Assembly: GCA_977006965.1 (NCBI GenBank)
Contig: OZ345368.1
Location: 2,754,791-2,818,790, forward strand
Length of the DNA stretch: 64,000 nucleotides
Direction: 5' to 3'
From: Phymatolithon calcareum
Taxonomy: Eukaryota; Rhodophyta; Florideophyceae; Hapalidiales
The first letter of the stretch is position 1. Every line of letters starts with the position of its first letter. This document shows, in pieces, positions 10,475-20,411 of this stretch. The notes beneath the pieces are model-generated. The model worked only from the letters and a program-made list of their open reading frames with translations. It was not told the origin of the DNA and made no database searches. The position numbers and the translations under genes are program-made.

Positions 10475-11544
10475 TAGCTCAATACAATTAAATGGAATTT
10501 TACGGCGGTTGTTTTCAATATCTCTGAACCCTACTCGGAAGCCTAGCTAGATGTTCTACGGACTGTGCTCGATCGAGGACAGTCTGAAAGTATTACATAA
10601 CACGAAGAGGTGAGGCTTACAAACAATGCCGGGTGACCAATAGAAATCAGAAAGTGGCGGTATCAGAAGGTGGCGTTATGGTCGAAAAGAGTTACGGCCA
10701 ACAGAATTGGGAGGCGGACTATGATGAATCAGAGAGCGCCAAGTCAATAATCGTGGCGACTTAGAGAACGCCAAGCTAATCAAGACCTCAAATGGAGTTG
10801 GGCCAAGTGTTGCAACTGTAAAGCACCCGTAATCACGGTACTGTAACTTCTCAGCTTTGCAAGACCGCTGCTTTGCTACTGTATCGCTTAACTTCTGCAC
10901 CGCTTTGCTACTTTACCACGCACTCTAGCAAGCGAAGCGATGCTGCAGCATCATGGGGAGGCGCCCAACTTTTAAAACATTTTGCATTTACCTAAATCGC
11001 AACCGTTTTGCGTCATTATTCAGCTCGAGCGGCTTTCGCCGCACCATACTCGCAAGGCCAGCACAACTCGTCCAGGACAGTAACGGCACATGAGTCGAGA
11101 GTAGCAACTCCAAACACCTTACATGCTCTCGTCAACAGTTTGAATCACATAAAAATGAACAACTGCTTGCTCTACTCGAAGTGCTGTAGTTTATTGTAAA
11201 GGTGGTTGCTTGCTCTACTATGCGGCGAGGAACGCTTTCGCGCACTCTATAGCTGTTTGTGGGAGCGACTGTGCACTTGTTATCTTCAAGCGTTCTTGAT
11301 GGTAGCAAGAAACTATTCAACCTGAGAATTGTTGCATTTAAGTGCTTTGTTTCCGAAATGAAAAAGCAAGGAGTAGATGAAATACAAATGAAACAAATAC
11401 GTGATCAGTGATCACAGAATATGACGAGGACAAACAATGTCGAAAGAAGCAATGACAAGAAAGCAACGTATTACCACCAACCAACTTCATCCTTCTTTGG
11501 ACACCGCTTCGATCAACATCGTTTTATTGGTATTCAGCTAGAGT

Positions 11545-11871
11545 CAAAGCATTGGAAAAAATAATTGCTATTGTAATTATTTAAATTATTGTTCCAATAA
11601 TTTATTCCTGAGTCTCGCATATTTATTGTATTTATTGAGATCGTCGTGGTTGCGACAATTATTGTATCGGACTCCTCATTTTTTCGATCCGGTTATTCTA
11701 TCGCGACAGAAAGTAGCAAGAAGGATCCAATAATTCGGGGAATAACCAGTTATTTATACCTCGCTGAACTTGAATACAATAATTTATTGCTTCTGCGTTC
11801 AACAATAAATTATTTATTCTCGACACTTTTCGAGAAAAGAATAAAAATAAATAAATAATTCCAATGCTTTG
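11545..11871. mobile_element. 327-bp AT-rich MITE with 8-bp target duplication
   Basis: The terminal inverted repeat CAAAGCATTGGAA (11545-11557) is matched by TTCCAATGCTTTG ending at 11871, and the element is flanked by GCTAGAGT on both sides (11537-11544 and 11872-11879). The paralogous copy at about 42016 has the unoccupied site GCGAGAGT, one base different. The 8-bp duplication fits hAT. The interior is rich in ATAATTTATT-type sequence and codes for nothing evident. Confidence 0.85.
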
Positions 11872-12389
11872 GCTAGAGTACCGTTCAAAAGTGAATGCGC
11901 CTTGGAGACAAGCTGTGCACCATCTGAAAATAGAAGGTTATTGCGAAAGTAGAGGAATTCCCTATGCATCTTGGATTCAGGAACATCAAATTTCTGAACG
12001 ACTTCAGCAAAAATCCTTCTGCAAAATGAATATTGTCGAGAAAACTCTACCAAACGCGGTAGAATAGGTCGGGCACCTCAGGACTATTATTCCCGGTGCC
12101 TCGCTCGCAGAACCGGCGCGTGGCGGCCCTGTGGCAGTGCGGACCGTACGCGTGAACTGCTTGTTGAGTGGGTGGCGCCTCCCAGGCGTATTCGGTTACG
12201 GGGGAAGACGGTGTGTGAAGTAGGATGTGTGTACTTGTACTTGATTCTAGTCTAGCTTATATAGTATCCATCTACAAGGGGGAGCTCGAGATTGATTTGG
12301 CTTAGACTGTAGTCTATTGCAGACATTGAACCGCACACTAATTGAGATGTTTCGCTTCGCAACGTATGCGTGCCGTTAGGTGCTACCAA

Positions 12390-12442
12390 GACTATCTGCA
12401 AAGCTTACGCTACATCATGTAGCGTAAGCTTTGCAGATAGTC
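12390..12442. repeat. perfect 26-bp-arm hairpin
   Basis: Arms 12390-12415 and 12417-12442 are exact reverse complements around a single central base. In the paralogous copy (42535-42587) one arm base is C-to-T, which still allows a G-U pair in RNA. Two smaller hairpins follow closely (ATATTGTCGGT/ACCGACAATAT near 12505-12530). The cluster could be a small-RNA precursor, a cruciform or a MITE relic. Confidence 0.8.
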
Positions 12443-12750
12443 TCGAGAGCTGTGCTCGGTGCTCTGCACAGCGAGCTCTTGTTTCGGTTAGGTCTTCTGT
12501 AGGATATTGTCGGTATGCAACCGACAATATTATTTGTCTTCTCGTCTTGAACGTCAATCACGGGTGATCTTTGCTTGACCGTTGACTGGCTCGATGAGGG
12601 TGTGCCAGGCTGAGCACATATAACCGATAAATGAACGGTTCATATGTCGAGGGAACACTATCTGCCTGGCTGACGAGCGATGAGAGATGATAGATACTTC
12701 TCGCAGGATCGAATATGCGACAAATATCATCTCCGGCACGAATGAGTGGT

Positions 12751-12954
12751 TTAACCCCTTCTTGGGTGCCTCAGACGACAATTATTTTTGATGTTGCACA
12801 CTCTACCACAGGAATCTCTCAGCTTCCCGCCAGCCTTTCCGCATATCCTTTTCTTGTTGCAGGCGTCAGTGTAGCAACATTTCTTGGCTGATGCGGATGA
12901 CACAAATATGACGAAAAAGAGCATCAAAGAGAAGATAATCTTACTGGAAGCCAT
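12751..12954 (-). CDS. 67-residue secreted cysteine-rich peptide
   Basis: The minus-strand ATG at 12954 opens a signal peptide with core IIFSLMLFFVIFVSSASA, followed by a basic mature peptide of about 44 residues with seven cysteines spaced CC-x4-C-x5-C-x10-C-x3-C-x5-C and a C-terminal Arg-rich tail. The size, charge and Cys density resemble antimicrobial, defensin-like or other secreted disulfide peptides, but the spacing fits no family I can name. A TATA-like ATATAT at 13003-13010 lies about 50 bp upstream on the coding strand, as for the secreted-protein gene at 8629. The ORF is open farther upstream to 13425, but that part lacks a signal sequence and is probably not translated. The gene is absent from the paralogous unit, where about 515 bp are missing at the matching place (about 42735). 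Confidence 0.6.
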   Translation of the reverse strand: MASSKIIFSLMLFFVIFVSSASAKKCCYTDACNKKRICGKAGGKLRDSCGRVCNIKNNCRLRHPRRG

Positions 12955-13250
12955 GGCAAATGATGTAGTTTGTCGGTTTTTTCGGAGCAGTTCTGTCCAG
13001 ACTTGGCATATATATCCGCTCTGCAAGCCAGCATGGTGGTCATTGCGCGCCCCTTTTCCCTTTTTCGTGCGTCTGTACCAAGGTTGACGGCCAAGCCATG
13101 GTCGCCGCTCGAAGACGACGCCGTCCCTGCCCGTCGTTTCCTTCTTCCCTCCCGTTGTTCGTCTCGTCGTAAGAGGCGCAGTGTCGTCCGTTCGGCTATC
13201 ACCAAGCTTATCTCTCTTTCCGACTAGAGTCGTCGTTGTCTCCGTTCCCG

Positions 13251-13373
13251 ATGGCTCGCGCTCGTGCACGTTCCACACGACCGCTAGAATTCCCGGAAGG
13301 CTACCGCGCTTACCCTCATCACCGGGACAATCGTGTTGCGATCGTTGAGCTTCCGAAACCCAGTACGGCGTAG
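13251..13373 (+). CDS. conserved 40-codon ORF of unknown nature
   Basis: The ORF starts MARARARSTRPLEFPEGYRA and ends PKPSTA. Copy 2 has the same ORF at 42870-42992 with a single amino-acid change (Ile to Leu). Conservation may simply reflect recent duplication. It could be a short gene, an exon or a remnant of a retroelement; I cannot assign a function. The following 13380-14100 region has T-rich, hydrophobic-coding frames also shared by both copies. Confidence 0.25.
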   Translation: MARARARSTRPLEFPEGYRAYPHHRDNRVAIVELPKPSTA

Positions 13374-14550
13374 CCTGACGCCCGTGACTGATCATCACGC
13401 CCGCTTGTGTTCCCGCAAAGCCCATGGAGTGCTCCGATGTCGATCTAAACGCTTACTCTGTCTGGTGTGCCCTATTTATGGCGGGTATTGTTTGCTTGTC
13501 TTTCTTTCCTCCTCTTTTTGTCTTGTCTCTCCCCCTCTTTTCCTCTCTCTCATCTCTTGGAGTTTTCTTTCCCATGTGGCGTCGGGTTCTTTTGGAGCCT
13601 GGCGCTACAATATGTAAAGTAGCAAGATCAAGACGACTTTGCTGGCTTATCCCGCCTTTCTCAACCTGTCTTTTGGATCGAAAGCAACAACAGCTATCTC
13701 TATCTGCCTCTGTTCTTCGCCTCTACGTATTTCACAGGAAAAACCATTTCCTGCATCCATGTTCCGTTCATGAGGTACCATGTAAGGACTGATTTTCTAG
13801 TATCTCTCAGTTCAAATCTGCTATCCTGGATTGCAGGGGTACCGCTAAGACACCTAATCAGATGTGCGTCTATTTCTAACTCGCCGCTCTCTTCGCAAGG
13901 AGCCAAAGTCTAGTCACTGATCCCTATAAGTAGATGACTTGTCTCATGTTCTGAATAAAAGGAACCAAGGGAGTAATCCTGCATTCTTTATCCACACTCC
14001 AGACCAGTACAGCATCACACTGAGAGTGTAAAAATAAAGTTGGGCTTTTTCTTGAAAAGGGGTGATCTCTCTCCGATGAGATGATCTCTACTACAACTGC
14101 GAAGGGGGAATTGCTTAAGTAGGCTTCCTATTACCTTCCAGTGATGGGATTTGCCGGAAGCATATTGCGTGCTTCCCAGGGGTCGTGCGCAATCCATTGC
14201 TATTGCAATTAATTGCAATTCGTAGCAATTCGACCCAAATTGGGTTCTGATGAAGAATTGCAATTCGAATTGCTGGTAGGTAGGTTGTACGAAAGTGTAT
14301 AGTTCAGCAAGAGCAGAGTTGTCGGAAATAACGATCACTTCCAATGTATCATGCCTAGTACGTGGTAATTGGTTGTCAGTAGCATCTAATTTTATTATAT
14401 AACTCGGGCCAGTATAGGCGTTCACCGGGGGAGCACTGCTCCATTTTGACCCAAATCAACTAAATAACTATCGGGCCAAAATGTTGCCGTGCTCCCCTAG
14501 TGTTAGGTACGTAAAATTCTACGTACTGTATACATTTACAACGTTCCTGA

Positions 14551-15169
14551 GGCTCGGTCTATACCGGATGGTTTTGTGTTGTGTCTGGAAGCAGTACTGT
14601 AATTCATTTCGCGGCCACTTCCAAATTAGTCCATTCCGGATTTGCTGTGTTCGTGTTCGTTGAAGCAATTCCGTAATTTTTGGAGCCCCTTCTCAAGGAC
14701 ATTGTTCGGTACTTGTTCTCACCTCTCCTACTCATTTTATACTGAGTAAATGCGCTGGAACGACATCCGGTCGCGCCTCTTGGATGGGGATCGATATCGA
14801 GCGCTCAGTCCATTGTCCACCAATGAGTCTACTAGAGACAAAAGTACTGTGAGTACACTGGTGGCGACGATCGCTGGGTTGGCGCTGTCCATCGTGTTGG
14901 CTCGGAACATGCATCGAGAAGGGAGTTGAAAGGGACTTATGTACTGTAGCGCGCGCCAAAATGCAAATTTGCGCCAAATGCGGACACGACAATTATGTTA
15001 ACTTCTTGACCGCGGGAAAGAAGTTAACATTTTTGTCGTGTTCGTTTGCTTCCGTCTCATCGCTGGCAGTTTTGTCATAGCGCTTTACAGAAGCGACCAA
15101 CCAATTATATATCGCAAATTTCAAAACTGCTTCCGAACACAACACAAAAAATCCGGTATAGACCGAGCC
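14551..15169. mobile_element. nested Harbinger-like MITE (619 bp)
   Basis: The TIR GGCTCGGTCTATACCGGAT at 14551 is matched inverted at the right end (15151-15169), with imperfect extension to about 50 bp. TGA flanks both sides (14548-14550, 15170-15172). It encodes, on the minus strand (complement 14737-14892), the 51-residue peptide described at 17908. A hairpin with GTTAACTTCTTGACCGCGGG lies near 15000. The TIR and protein segment relate it to the larger element at 563-3115. Confidence 0.75.
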
Positions 15170-15255
15170 TGAATTCAACCATCCATGTGATCGTTCTGTT
15201 GTAGTGGTCTGCGTAGACCACTACAACAGAACGATCACATGGATGGTTGAATTCA
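15170..15255. repeat. 86-base perfect palindrome with 4-base loop
   Basis: Arms of 41 bases (15170-15210 and 15215-15255) are exact reverse complements around GCGT. The left arm begins with the TGA target copy of the adjacent MITE, so the MITE inserted at the very edge of the palindrome. An identical palindrome is present in the other hAT-like copy at 17545-17630. Confidence 0.9.
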
Positions 15256-15333
15256 TTCATCCGTTCAAGTATAACGGTATGGGTGTCTAGAATGCCGTTT
15301 CTGAAAAGACAGATAGAAGAGTCAATATAAAAA

Positions 15334-15636
15334 GTGAAGTCGTACATAAATGTCATTTATCCAAAGCACACTACCAGACCCACTCGACAACACCTAAACA
15401 AATTTCGCTCTTCCAATCATGGTACTACCTATTCCGAAACTGACGCCGAAACAAGTTGTACAGCAGCTAATGCAACTCCTTCGCGAACAGCCTCGAGATA
15501 TCCATTCACGTCAATCAACCGCTCTTACTGGGATGATCAAACTGTGAAGGAAACTATGTCAAGCGTTGTCAACCAGCGTGTTGAACAGGCTATCGCAGAA
15601 GACGAAAGTTTCGTACACTTAGGAGAAGAGGCATGA
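15334..15636 (+). CDS. 100-codon ORF of the hAT-like element
   Basis: A Ser/Thr/Arg-rich, hydrophilic product ends with VNQRVEQAIAEDESFVHL. It is identical in the inverted copy (complement 17164-17466), which is expected from the identity of the two elements and so gives no independent support. I see no domain. It could be the tail of a former transposase or a chance ORF. Confidence 0.25.
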   Translation: MKSYINVIYPKHTTRPTRQHLNKFRSSNHGTTYSETDAETSCTAANATPSRTASRYPFTSINRSYWDDQTVKETMSSVVNQRVEQAIAEDESFVHLGEEA

Positions 15637-15771
15637 ATAAACAATTAACTTGACTATTGCGGGAAGTATTCAAATTGCAATCCGAATTGCTGACTAACCG
15701 TAGTGAGCAATTGAATTGTTTAATTGCGCGACAAACAGCAATGTCGAGCAATGGAATTGGCACTACCCCTG

Positions 15772-17028
15772 AATCCAATGTAAAGTCATGTCTCTCACTT
15801 CGAGGAGTGCCATGCCTTGCCCAGCTATTAAGATGAAGGAGGCACCGGGTAACATGAATAGTTATGCTATTGTATTATACTCAATAGAGCTGCAACACAG
15901 CGGCAAAGCAAGTTGGCTTGCACTAACAGAGGTATTGCAATCCAAAAAGATTTATCATCAAGAGTTTCACAGAAATGCTACCCAGTCTTGTACGAAGTTC
16001 AGCTCAACCAATCACTGACCATGGTCTGCTTGCGAACCCTCTTGTGATCGGAGCGTATACTGAGATAGATCAAGGGACGAGCAACCTCCCTTATCGTCCA
16101 TAGCCGATGATCTCCTCTGCCAAGCGCAAACGGCGTAACAGCTTAGTAAGCATCGAACTGAGAAGGCGGGCAGCTCGTTGCACGCTTTGTGACGAGAAGG
16201 AAACGTCTTTTGTAATCTATACTATCGAAATTTCATTCAAAATTAAAGGAGGCCTGTCATTCTGCTGCTAAATTCCACATTGCAAGGTATATTTAAATTT
16301 AGTTCCTTCAAGTTATACATGGCACGAATTCGGGTTCTGCAGCTTCGGAGGTTGCAGTTCTACGGGTTCGACTGTTTTTCATCGAGAATGTTATTGATCA
16401 TATTGATTACAATCCTTATTTCAAGCTCTCAAGTTGGGGATTGCACAAAGATCTGGAATAGCTAGTATTCAAATTGTTCTGACCTCTACCCTCTCTTCGT
16501 TCAGATGAAAGAGATGCTCCAAATGGACGGAACATCTGTTGAACATGGCAACAAAGCTCATTAGATACAACGGCGTCATATTCTCCTAAAGAGGAAATGA
16601 AATTCAGAGGATTTATAGAATTTCGTATTATTTCGTCAATTGCTTGGGCCACGTTGTTCTCCTCAATAGGGGCTCATGTAGAGCCTTCTTCAAGATACTG
16701 GTGAGTGTTCTAACTGCCCCTGCTCCTTGACTGTCCATTTTTTCTATCAACTTTTTGCTTATTTCTTGGAAGGTGGCCTACAAACCATCTTCTGAATAGA
16801 TTTCTGTGCCTTCTTTCTTTCATCCTCACTTCTTGGTGGGGTAGACAATTTTCTGAAGGGGTAATTTTTCTGGCACGACGTTCTTCATGTTGTTCCCAGA
16901 CTTGCAGGGCAAGTCTATCTTGAATGTCCGTGTGGACACGCAATGATGCAGTGGCACCTGAAGCTACGCGAAGAGGCGACCTAAATGGCGACCTAAATTT
17001 CGGCATAAGTTCTGCGAGCAGGAAGCAC
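15772..17028 (-). repeat. inverted part of the segmental duplication, between the hAT-like pair
   Basis: 15852-17028 is the reverse complement of the region that follows GTGCTTCC in copy 2 (44617-46800, LINE fragment removed). In copy 2 the order is uninterrupted and direct, so in copy 1 this segment has been flipped, with the break exactly at the hAT-like element ends. 15772-15851 has no match in copy 2. It carries the conserved 98-residue ORF described at 44639. Confidence 0.85.
16710..17006 (-). CDS. 98-residue basic ORF, copy 1
   Basis: The minus-strand ORF begins MPKFRSPFRSPLRVASG and is Arg/Lys-rich, with the region LALQVWEQHEERRARK predicted helical. It matches the plus-strand ORF at 44639-44935 with only a few substitutions. 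Copy 2 has an extra 84 bp just downstream that is missing here. The family is unknown. Confidence 0.35.
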   Translation of the reverse strand: MPKFRSPFRSPLRVASGATASLRVHTDIQDRLALQVWEQHEERRARKITPSENCLPHQEVRMKERRHRNLFRRWFVGHLPRNKQKVDRKNGQSRSRGS

Positions 17029-18623
17029 CAGGGGTAGTGCCAATTCCATTGCTCGACATTGCTGTTTGTCGCGCAATTAAACAATTCAATTGCTCACTAC
17101 GGTTAGTCAGCAATTCGGATTGCAATTTGAATACTTCCCGCAATAGTCAAGTTAATTGTTTATTCATGCCTCTTCTCCTAAGTGTACGAAACTTTCGTCT
17201 TCTGCGATAGCCTGTTCAACACGCTGGTTGACAACGCTTGACATAGTTTCCTTCACAGTTTGATCATCCCAGTAAGAGCGGTTGATTGACGTGAATGGAT
17301 ATCTCGAGGCTGTTCGCGAAGGAGTTGCATTAGCTGCTGTACAACTTGTTTCGGCGTCAGTTTCGGAATAGGTAGTACCATGATTGGAAGAGCGAAATTT
17401 GTTTAGGTGTTGTCGAGTGGGTCTGGTAGTGTGCTTTGGATAAATGACATTTATGTACGACTTCACTTTTTATATTGACTCTTCTATCTGTCTTTTCAGA
17501 AACGGCATTCTAGACACCCATACCGTTATACTTGAACGGATGAATGAATTCAACCATCCATGTGATCGTTCTGTTGTAGTGGTCTACGCAGACCACTACA
17601 ACAGAACGATCACATGGATGGTTGAATTCAGGCTCGGTCTATACCGGATTTTTTGTGTTGTGTTCGGAAGCAGTTTTGAAATTTGCGATATATAATTGGT
17701 TGGTCGCTTCTGTAAAGCGCTATGACAAAACTGCCAGCGATGAGACGGAAGCAAACGAACACGACAAAAATGTTAACTTCTTTCCCGCGGTCAAGAAGTT
17801 AACATAATTGTCGTGTCCGCATTTGGCGCAAATTTGCATTTTGGCGCGCGCTACAGTACATAAGTCCCTTTCAACTCCCTTCTCGATGCATGTTCCGAGC
17901 CAACACGATGGACAGCGCCAACCCAGCGATCGTCGCCACCAGTGTACTCACAGTACTTTTGTCTCTAGTAGACTCATTGGTGGACAATGGACTGAGCGCT
18001 CGATATCGATCCCCATCCAAGAGGCGCGACCGGATGTCGTTCCAGCGCATTTACTCAGTATAAAATGAGTAGGAGAGGTGAGAACAAGTACCGAACAATG
18101 TCCTTGAGAAGGGGCTCCAAAAATTACGGAATTGCTTCAACGAACACGAACACAGCAAATCCGGAATGGACTAATTTGGAAGTGGCCGCGAAATGAATTA
18201 CAGTACTGCTTCCAGACACAACACAAAACCATCCGGTATAGACCGAGCCTCAGGAACGTTGTAAATGTATACAGTACGTAGAATTTTACGTACCTAACAC
18301 TAGGGGAGCACGGCAACATTTTGGCCCGATAGTTATTTAGTTGATTTGGGTCAAAATGGAGCAGTGCTCCCCCGGTGAACGCCTATACTGGCCCGAGTTA
18401 TATAATAAAATTAGATGCTACTGACAACCAATTACCACGTACTAGGCATGATACATTGGAAGTGATCGTTATTTCCGACAACTCTGCTCTTGCTGAACTA
18501 TACACTTTCGTACAACCTACCTACCAGCAATTCGAATTGCAATTCTTCATCAGAACCCAATTTGGGTCGAATTGCTACGAATTGCAATTAATTGCAATAG
18601 CAATGGATTGCGCACGACCCCTG
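17029..18623 (-). mobile_element. hAT-like non-autonomous element, copy R (inverted)
   Basis: This is the exact reverse complement of 14177-15771 as far as I can compare, including nested MITE (17631-18249) and palindrome (17545-17630). Left flank is GGAAGCAC (17021-17028), the reverse complement of the left flank of copy L; right flank is ATGCTGAC (18624-18631), which matches none of the other three flanks. Confidence 0.85.
17908..18063 (+). CDS. 51-codon transposase-like ORF in nested Harbinger-like MITE
   Basis: The peptide begins MDSANPAIVATSVLTVLL and continues through SLVDSLVDNGLSARY to SKRRDRMSFQRIYSV. It is homologous to the minus-strand segment at 2684-2834 in the larger TGA-flanked element, with silent differences dominating. 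The likely origin is the first exon or N-terminus of the parent element's transposase. The ORF ends at TAA 18061; a GT at 18059-18060 could once have been a splice donor. Confidence 0.4.
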   Translation: MDSANPAIVATSVLTVLLSLVDSLVDNGLSARYRSPSKRRDRMSFQRIYSV

Positions 18624-18969
18624 ATGCTGACCTGCGACATGTCTCCGATTTTCAGCATTTCGTAACTCATTTTTCTGGGCGTGGGGAGGTAGGTCTCAGT
18701 AATCGCTAGGCTTTTGGGAGTTGGAGTGTGTTGCGCTTACCAGAATAAACGTGTGCGAGAGTCGGCCAGCTGCTTTATATTGTGGTAAATATGCAAGTTG
18801 AGTGAGCATTTGGGTGAGAAGATCTATGCAGGGGAAAAGTAATAGAGGGGGAGTAAAACTGAGGGGGTTATCATAGCATTCACGGGTCCCCAGTGTTCGT
18901 GCATCATGTATGTAGGTCCAGATATGCATCAAATTAATAAGTGTTAAACAGAATATTTCAGCATGCTTA

Positions 18970-19002
18970 TCATATTACATCCACTTTGTGGATGTAATAT
19001 GA
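18970..19002. repeat. 15-bp-arm hairpin near left end of the P-like element
   Basis: TCATATTACATCCAC (18970-18984), loop TTT, then its exact complement (18988-19002). It lies 110 bp inside the left terminal repeat and 27 bp before an upstream ATG of the accessory ORF. P elements carry internal inverted repeats bound by host or transposase proteins; a similar role is possible but unproven. Confidence 0.7.
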
Positions 19003-19161
19003 CAACTCGGCTTCTCCTTCGTCGCATGGATGAAAATTAGTGCAAATTGGGAACATCGTGAGACAGTGCACAATACAGCATGGAGTGCCTTTGTTCGGAT
19101 TTCGGCTGAATTCAAAATTTCAGCGGAGGTGTTTGACATCTTTGCAGGTCGGATAAACAAT

Positions 19162-20328
19162 ATGGATCCATATTCTGGTTGGGCGCCTGTGTCATTGCGT
19201 TCACCGACGGAGAACGCGGAGACCGACTCAGACAGCAGCGCTTCCACAGATAACTCCGGTATTGGTTTGGCTCTTGAGAGCGGTCTGGCATTGTGCGACC
19301 GACTCCATGACTGGCAACTACTTGTACCCACCAGTACTGCTGGCGATGGTGATCGTATCGCATGCGACGACAACATGTCCGACGACGCAAGCAGCTCAAG
19401 CGTGATTGCAGTTGAAGATCAGGCGAAAGTGGCCAGAGCAGAAGGTCTCACAGGTGTGCTCAGTGCTACTGCCGCTGGGCAAGGGATAAATGAGATGAAT
19501 GGGAATACTCATGGAAACGTCTCCTCCTCCGCAGGTTCTACTGCAGCTGGGGTGCGTGATCAGCGAAACGCGACAGTCGATGCAAATAGCGGCCGCGGGC
19601 CCGACGCCAGGCACGTATGTGGAGAAGGAGCACGCTTTCCGGGCACCGGCCGATTGGCCAAGGAGGTTACACGCGTTCTGAACAAGGCCTGGGAGACGGC
19701 GGGTGGGAAGGTGCCTGACGATGCTCTGCTCGCCGCACTGGGCGTGAGGTACGGCGCGGGCAATATTCCGCGTATACAGAAGTACTTTCATGATAAGGCG
19801 CGTCGCGCAAGACAGCAATCGAAGAAGACAGGGAAAGCGAAAGGGGTGGCAACGCTCGACGAGCAGCGAATGATGGAGATCGAACAGTTCTTGTTCCCGC
19901 CACATGAATCACCGGCGACGTGTCCAACCGTCCGCTGCGGTCTTCGACACTTGCTTAGGCTGGAAACCGTGATGGGCCTGAAAGATGTCGGTGCAGAGCT
20001 TTTTGATTTTTATCAGTCACAAGAGGGATTCGTCGTGGTTCGGGATTATCAGAAGGTGTACTGGGCACGGCTGCGCACAGAGATGCTGGCACTTTCCCAC
20101 GCGAGCACAGCAGTTGCTCGGCTCGGCTCTGTGTGCCTCGAATTCCGGCTTCGGCTACAGTTTCCGGACAGCCACGCTTACTATTACTTCGGGCCCGGCT
20201 GCCGCGAGCTCGCGCATCGGTACTCAAGGGCACAGGCTGAGCGCCGTTTAGCTGTCGCGGTCGGTCGGCGACAGGTGAGTGCCGTAAATGAACGCATGCG
20301 AGATTACTTGCGTACATATCCGCTGTGA
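19162..20328 (+). CDS. accessory ORF of the P-like element, unknown family
   Basis: From the ATG at 19162 the product has 388 residues; an in-frame ATG at 19030 would add 44. The first about 120 residues are Ser/Asp/Thr-rich and probably disordered. The next part (RLAKEVTRVLNKAWETAGG, then ALGVRYGAGNIPRIQKYFH and a basic ARRARQQSKKTGKAKG) looks like a helical, DNA-binding-type region. The C-terminal 170 residues are Arg/Ala-rich helical and end MRDYLRTYPL. I recognise no catalytic motif. The ORF is intact, unlike its neighbour, and converges on the transposase gene with only 83 bp between stops. Known P elements have one gene, so an additional ORF is unusual; it might be a DNA-binding partner, a repressor or captured host sequence. 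Confidence 0.6.
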   Translation: MDPYSGWAPVSLRSPTENAETDSDSSASTDNSGIGLALESGLALCDRLHDWQLLVPTSTAGDGDRIACDDNMSDDASSSSVIAVEDQAKVARAEGLTGVLSATAAGQGINEMNGNTHGNVSSSAGSTAAGVRDQRNATVDANSGRGPDARHVCGEGARFPGTGRLAKEVTRVLNKAWETAGGKVPDDALLAALGVRYGAGNIPRIQKYFHDKARRARQQSKKTGKAKGVATLDEQRMMEIEQFLFPPHESPATCPTVRCGLRHLLRLETVMGLKDVGAELFDFYQSQEGFVVVRDYQKVYWARLRTEMLALSHASTAVARLGSVCLEFRLRLQFPDSHAYYYFGPGCRELAHRYSRAQAERRLAVAVGRRQVSAVNERMRDYLRTYPL

Positions 20329-20411
20329 TGGTATGTGGCGTAATGTTCGCCACTCGTTGATAATAGATGGAAATATTCTGGTACTGCGCGTTTGTCGCGT
20401 TTAATGAATTC

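Larger units (their letters stand above)
8563..14176 (+). repeat. segmental duplication, copy 1 (direct part)
   Basis: From TCTCTGTCGCTATATAAG at 8563 to GTGCTTCC at 14176 the sequence matches 27707-44624 at high identity once the insertions in each copy are removed. The unit contains a secreted-protein gene, a 3' repeat of it, a perfect hairpin and a conserved 40-codon ORF. Relative to copy 2, this copy has an extra MITE (11545-11871) and an extra roughly 515-bp stretch (about 12598-13112) carrying a Cys-rich gene; it lacks the SINE-like, LTR and LINE insertions. The homology then continues in inverted orientation at 15852-17028. Confidence 0.9.
14177..15771 (+). mobile_element. hAT-like non-autonomous element, copy L (1,595 bp)
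   Basis: The left end CAGGGGTCGTGCGCAATCC and the right end GGAATTGGCACTACCCCTG give CAGGGGT...ACCCCTG termini typical of hAT. Both subterminal regions are crowded with ATTGCAATT/AATTGC motifs, candidate transposase sites. The left flank GTGCTTCC (14169-14176) is an 8-bp duplication whose partner lies, inverted, at 17021-17028 next to the other copy, not at this element's right end. An exact inverted copy of the same length sits at 17029-18623. Inside are a nested Harbinger-like MITE (14551-15169), an 86-base palindrome and an ORF of 100 codons. No transposase catalytic domain is visible. Confidence 0.85.

Noticed and set aside
12955-13425. Long N-terminal extension of the Cys-rich peptide (224 codons in total)
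   Set aside because: The upstream part lacks a signal peptide, is arginine/threonine-rich and runs through a TATA box; the internal ATG at 12954 directly precedes a perfect signal peptide.
14177-18623. Whole 4.4-kb inverted repeat as one giant foldback transposon
   Set aside because: Each arm has its own complete hAT-type ends, and the middle is ordinary sequence found in direct orientation in copy 2, so these are two elements around an inversion.
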